Source: Nomia melanderi
Lineage: Eukaryota > Arthropoda > Insecta > Hymenoptera > Halictidae
DNA length: 64,000 nt
Direction: 5' to 3'
Assembly (NCBI RefSeq): GCF_051020985.1
Contig: NC_135007.1
Location: forward strand, 5,957,501-6,021,500
The position numbers and the translations under genes are program-made. The first letter of the stretch is position 1. Each line of letters starts with the position of its first letter. The notes under the pieces are model-generated. The model was not told the origin of the DNA. It worked only from the letters and a program-made list of their open reading frames with translations, and ran no database searches. Shown here piece by piece: positions 59,476 to 64,000 of the stretch.

Positions 59476-60486
59476 CAAAATATGGTCTACGCTAAGAAGT
59501 CACCGTATAAGTCCCAATAATTACGTACAAAGGATTTATAATATTGATATTATTATTACACGGCAAACTCTGAAGTCACCTCGTCAGTATCAACAGCGAG
59601 CGGCGAGGCTAAGATCGGCGAAGATAAACACACCGAAACGATGCAAAAAGACGACGGATGCGGCGACCTAAAAGTGCAAATAAGTTAACTGCTAACGGCT
59701 GTTAGCCGCTTCTCCGTGCATCCGCGAGATGTATTTGTGGACTCCACCTTAAACTGAGCCACATGACCGTACGCGTATACTTTCTAATTATATAGTATCT
59801 AGCCAGCATCAGCTGTGCTCGTTGCCTGACCGAGAAACTTGTGAGGACAGCAAAGAAGGCGGATAGAACCGAGGAAAACGCGGATATCGCGGGGACCAAG
59901 GAAAAATTCTGACGCGTTGCTCACCTGATCTTCGCCATAGCGAACAAACATCGAACGCAAACTGTGTTCCAGTTTCGATCGACTGAACTACAGGCATACT
60001 TAAATATTGAAAAAGATACAAGTTAATGGATCTCCGTCATCCTTAATTTACAATCGAATAAACGTGTTTAAGTGGAAACTTTCCGTTAATTGCATTTTAA
60101 TAAAGACGAATACCAAGAAAAAGGAATATTCTCGGTAGCAGTGGTTCTTTGAGGAGGAGGAAGAATTGTAATACACTACGGGAATTGCAAATTAATTAGA
60201 AATTAGCAATTTTAATAGTCATCGTGGTAAAAATTGTATCGATATCTTTGAAGGCGTTGCTCGAGTGTTTGCATCTTTCAAACTATATGCCCATGATGTT
60301 TCAAAGATTAATCGATCGATTTTATTGATCAGAGGCTTATTTGATCTGTAATCGAATTCTCTATACGATATCCACATAAAGTTCCTATTGTTTTTAGCCC
60401 CGTTAGAGTAAAAATAAAACTATTAATTCGATTTTGTTGAAAAACAGGTTCAAATCGCTTTCAAAATAAACGACTTGTTGAACTAG
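59476..60486. other. Non-coding stretch with a CpG-richer part
   Basis: CpG-richer at 59570-59960 with two minus-strand frames (65 and 70 codons) lacking support; AT-rich otherwise. Confidence 0.45.
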
Positions 60487-61334
60487 TTAACTGCGTTTGA
60501 CGAGTGCACGCGTCATCTTAAAACTCTAACTGGTACTAACTTTTTCAATGATGGATTATTTACTTTTCCAGATAAGCATATAGCTCTCGTGCGTTTCACT
60601 TTAGCTTTTCGTTAGAATATGTTATAAGTGGATTTGGCCTGCGTTTTAATGTACACTTCATTGCTTGATTTTATTGCGTGCACAATGAGAAACTTTTTAA
60701 ACTAAATTCCAGAGTTAATAGGTTAACACGTTTACGCCGGCACGTATTATAAATACCACCAGTGGTACACAGTTATTAATTTATAGCATGAAACTAAATC
60801 AACGTTAATAAGTAAATTATTTATTACCATCACCCACAAATAGCAACTGAAGTCAGCAAACTAGACACGTAACAAAAGAGTGGAATCCAACATCATTTTT
60901 GCAAATATTGTTACTATTACGATCTATAATTAAACATATAGAAACATATAGAAACGGAATTTCAAAAAAATATACATATTAATCATCTGACATTCAGAAA
61001 ATAAAGAATTTCTAACTAGTCTAACTAAGAATGTACCTATGAACATGGATTTTTTTCATTTCACGTTGACGTTCATTGTTCTCAATAATAATTCAATTTT
61101 TCGAGTCATCGTTCGATAACACGTCCCGACGTAAATGTAACTATGGAATTTAGTTTCAAAAATCCCTCGTCGTGCACGCAATAAAGTCAAGCAATGAAGC
61201 ATATACTCGTCAAACGCAGTGCGAATATACCTGTAATATATTCTAACGAAAAACTAAAGCAAAATGAAGAATAATTACAAGCGTATCCTAAAAAGTAACT
61301 AATTCGTCGTTGAAAAGACTAGTATCGCAGTTAA
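60487..61334. mobile_element. TTAA-bounded foldback element, family J (848 bp)
   Basis: Left TTAACTGCGTTTGACGAG and right CTAGTATCGCAGTTAA are inverted. The arms (60487-60760 and about 61085-61334) share long inverted stretches such as TTTAGCTTTTCGTTAGAATA and TTGCTTGATTTTATTGCGTG, with scattered differences. The flanks also match (GTTGAACTAG left, CTGGTTGAAC right), so the inverted duplication may extend about 10 bases outside. The 320-base centre has no coding capacity. A related single arm lies at 63373. Confidence 0.75.
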
Positions 61335-61959
61335 CTGGTTGAACCCGACATCCTTGGTCAATGTCCAGCAGGAAGTAAGCGGGCAAAGGAATCGAGTAGA
61401 ACGTCCCGCGAGTTTCGGAACTGCAAAAGAACACAAGTCTTGAAAAGAAAGCGAGCCCCGCACGATGGATAATATCGCGAAAGTTAGTAGAGGCGGGCGT
61501 AGTCGGCGATGTTTGTAAAAAGGATGATAGATAGAAGCATGGATTGCGATGCGCCGCTGCCGGCGCGCGCGGTGTTGCGCTGGCTACGCCTGCAGCAGCT
61601 TCTGTATGCCGCGCGAGCATCCGATGTACTTTCCTATTTTGCGCGGAGCGGGGACCGGCTGATTTCGATAACGGTACACGCAATTATTCCTTCAACATTG
61701 TTGTACGTACGGCCCCGAACTATCCGCGAGGACAGGCAAATTGGGGTCTACGGAATGGACAGTTCGCGAGCATCGCCACCGCTTTTCTCTTTTTAGACCT
61801 TCTCGACAGGTTGACCGCCTGCAGGCTGAATTAGTCTGCCTATCGGGAATAGAAAACCGAACATGCTACTTTGGCGCAATGATACCGAATCGTTGCGAAT
61901 TCGTGGTCCAGTGAAATTTATTCGATTGAAGTAGTAACTGCACCATTTTACTGTAATTG
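61335..61959. other. CpG-rich block
   Basis: Frames open on both strands at 61288-61834 (131, 96 and 95 codons); this is the composition effect seen elsewhere, so none is called. Confidence 0.4.
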
Positions 61960-62062
61960 TAGCCTTTTAATTATTAGAATGAACTTAGCCTTTTAACCCC
62001 TTTAGTACAACTGTAGCTTTTTAACCTTTTGAGTATAACTTAGCCTTTCAACACTTCGAGTG
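61960..62062 (+). repeat. Degenerate tandem repeat of about 30 bp
   Basis: Four units built on TAGCCTTTTAAC: TAGCCTTTTAATTATTAGAA, TAGCCTTTTAACCCCTTTAG, TAGCTTTTTAACCTTTTGAG and TAGCCTTTCAACACTTCGAG. The last unit runs into the family H element, so the array may have grown from that element's end. Confidence 0.6.
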
Positions 62063-62359
62063 CTGAAAAAAGCCAGCTGAAACGTTCCGTATGGACGAGA
62101 TATTTATTACTCATCTGAAAATCAATGAATTGTGTTATTCATACAATTAATTAAGTTGTATTTAAGTTATAATTGTAATTCCTCAGTGTCACCAAATTGA
62201 ATAATGCTAAGAAACGCGTATATTAATCACGTATACTTATAATTGTCACTACGACAGGTGTGAGATTAAACAGATTGAAAAACGTATAAATGCACCTGTA
62301 GCCTAGAGTGATGACTTTCGCTGGATGCATATATGCGCCCACGGCACTGAAAGGGTTAA
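62047..62359. mobile_element. TTAA-type MITE, family H (about 313 bp)
   Basis: Starts near TTCAACACTTCGAGTGCTG and ends GGCACTGAAAGGGTTAA. The left part matches the fragment at 57986. Terminal repeats are weak because the left TTAA is mutated to TTCA. Confidence 0.55.
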
Positions 62360-63372
62360 ACCTCATATATATTCATTTGTTACCGTGACTATCGGGTAAA
62401 ATTATAATAGTCGTATCATCCCGATTCTTTGAAGATATATTTCTTTATCATTTTGTGCTTTGAACAATAATATTGCGCAGAAGTTGGTAAACAGATATTA
62501 GAAATAGAAATCACGAATGCTATTAGAAAAGAATAAAAGTCACCTGCATAGAGAATAATGACAGATTAAATTATTGCCTCATGCCTAAATCTACGTACCT
62601 ACAATATATTCACCTAACTTAAGAAGTAAATTATTGAGAAATTCAAGAAAACTATTTAGATCTCCCTGAACTCTATTCCAAACACGAACCTAGCTTTCCA
62701 TCAAATTTCACCATAAATGAAGGGAGCAAACTCCAAAGCAGTATTTATCAACTTTGTTAAACCAGATCGACTACCCGAATAACTCCCACAACATAACCGT
62801 ACTCCCTAACTGCCGAAAAATAAACTACCAAACTACCTGCCAAAGTTTGAAAAAGCTCGAAGTAGCAGACCATCGTGAAAGTTCGCGGGACGCGTTAGAG
62901 TTCTACTGGAATTGGGCGAGGTAATAAGAGGTCAGTTTAGTACGGGCGTAGGGGTCAGCGCGTAAAAACGTAGATCGATTCACGCTTTCGAGAAGGAACA
63001 GGTTTTTCGCAGTTCACCGTTTCCTCGGTCGTGTAACACCGCTCCCGTTTCGCGCATAATACTCGCGGAGAGGCCGCGCGGCACGGTGCGGTGCGCCGAT
63101 CTCTGCCGCGGACCCGTGAGAAAGGACACGGAAGATCGACGATCGCTTGTAAACATCGTGAAGAGTCACGGAAATTTTCGCACGACCCTGATATTTTACG
63201 AGCCTCGGCTGAACGCGAACGTTGTACCGCGCCCATCCACGTTACACACGTACCATCCGTCCGATTTTCTTTCACGCGATCTCGTCGACCCTCGCGACAA
63301 ACCGCAAGATGATCTCGACGGATGGGTGGGTACGAAAATTCCGATTCGATAGAATTCCTGAGAATTAACTAC
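62360..63372. other. Non-coding stretch, CpG-rich from 62860
   Basis: The CpG-rich part 62860-63350 is open in three overlapping frames on both strands (106, 88 and 73 codons). No exon is supported. Confidence 0.4.
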
Positions 63373-63660
63373 TTAACTGCGTTCGACAAGTATACACGTC
63401 ATCTTAAAATCAAAATGATACTAATTCCTTCAACGATCAATTATTTATTTTGTCAAATAAACATGTAATTCTTCTTCGTTTTACTTTAGCTTTTCGTTAA
63501 AATATTATAGGTGCATTTGGTCTGCACTTGACGAGTACACATTTCATTTTTTTATTTCACTGCGAGCATTATCAGAGATTTTTGAAATTCAATTCCACAG
63601 TTAACAGGTAAACGCGTTTTCGATCACGCGTCACGTATGTTTGATACAACGATTCATTTA
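63373..63660 (+). mobile_element. TTAA-type element, family J (single arm)
   Basis: Starts TTAACTGCGTTCGACAAG and follows the left arm of the 60487 foldback through CGTCATCTTAAAA, TTTAGCTTTTCGTTAAAATA and CAGTTAACAGGTAAACGCG. The inverted partner arm is absent. Confidence 0.6.
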
Positions 63661-63708
63661 AAGAGCCACATATGTGTGACACTATGGATTACCATTGCTA
63701 TGATGATA

Positions 63709-63915
63709 TTAACCCTTTGCGGACAAATTTTAAAGTATACAAAAACTTCTGCAGATTCTGTCAAATTACATATCAAATGTTTAAATAAAAGAAAATAAGG
63801 AAAGTATCTACTGATTTCTTACTGTTTGAGTAGTTAAATCATTTGTTTGCGACTCAGTATTCGAAACATGAAAGTTTGATCTCAGTAAAGTATCGACATT
63901 CGTCGGCAAAGGTGA
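63709..63915. mobile_element. TTAA-type MITE, family I (about 207 bp)
   Basis: Starts TTAACCCTTTGCGGACAAAT and ends ACATTCGTCGGCAAAGGTGA, an inverted repeat of about 14 bases (CTTTGC-GACAAAT / ATTCGTC-GCAAAG) with the last TTAA mutated. The right half matches 4060-4148. Confidence 0.65.
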
Positions 63916-64000
63916 ATATATATTTGGCGTATAATGTATCCTATTGTAGATTTGATTATATCAGAACATCACACGTATATGACACTTATGTAAAATGCTT

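Noticed and set aside
1..64000. Known insect microRNA hairpins, rRNA and CRISPR-like arrays
   Set aside because: I looked by eye for common conserved microRNA cores, rRNA segments and regular spacer arrays and saw none; the regular repeats present are minisatellites.
1..64000. Intact transposase or reverse transcriptase genes
   Set aside because: No open frame shows such motifs; all mobile elements seen are short and non-autonomous.

Overview
This window reads as a nuclear contig from an insect. It is AT-rich overall, broken by many short CpG-dense blocks. It carries spliced coding exons with standard GT-AG sites, a eukaryotic tRNA gene, and many short TTAA-flanked transposon derivatives. 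A hymenopteran such as a bee is my best guess, from the even alternation of AT-rich DNA with CpG-rich islets. That is inference, because no gene here is diagnostic. Nothing looks bacterial, and I saw no rRNA, CRISPR array or intact transposase.

Only one protein-coding gene can be supported. It lies on the minus strand from 24932 down to 20234. Exon 1 is 24932-24700, exon 2 is 23263-22084 and exon 3 is 20299-20234; their phases fit exactly, giving 493 codons so far, and the gene continues leftward beyond a good donor site. The product is a mostly charged, disordered protein with a hydrophobic ordered stretch near the exon 2/3 junction; I do not recognise the family. A CpG-rich block at 25030-25860 is the likely promoter side. 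A tRNA-Lys(CTT) gene sits on the opposite strand inside intron 2, only 91 bp upstream of the exon 3 acceptor. The same intron holds a perfect 40-bp inverted repeat (21215-21374).

The rest is non-coding and dominated by the remains of small DNA transposons. At least eight sequence families share TTAA at their ends (the piggyBac target-site signature), short terminal inverted repeats starting CAC or CCC, and often a palindrome just inside the end. They occur from about 1.5 kb to 63.9 kb, often nested or sharing one TTAA. The clearest case is at 49788-50364, where one TTAA element carries another; a second copy of the host element at 37654-37890 keeps the empty TTAA site. Other elements are a hAT-type MITE with an 8-bp target duplication (43553-44082), a 529-bp foldback element (41341-41869), an 848-bp TTAA-bounded foldback (60487-61334), and a smaller foldback near 54.3 kb. 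Region 41.3-44.1 kb is a transposon cluster.

Between 42.5 and 51.9 kb a short motif close to AACACTTGTTGAAC recurs five times, mostly inside CpG-rich blocks; three copies are about 1 kb apart. The many 60-190 codon open frames elsewhere lie mostly in CpG-rich blocks where stop codons are rare, overlap each other on both strands, and are not treated as genes.
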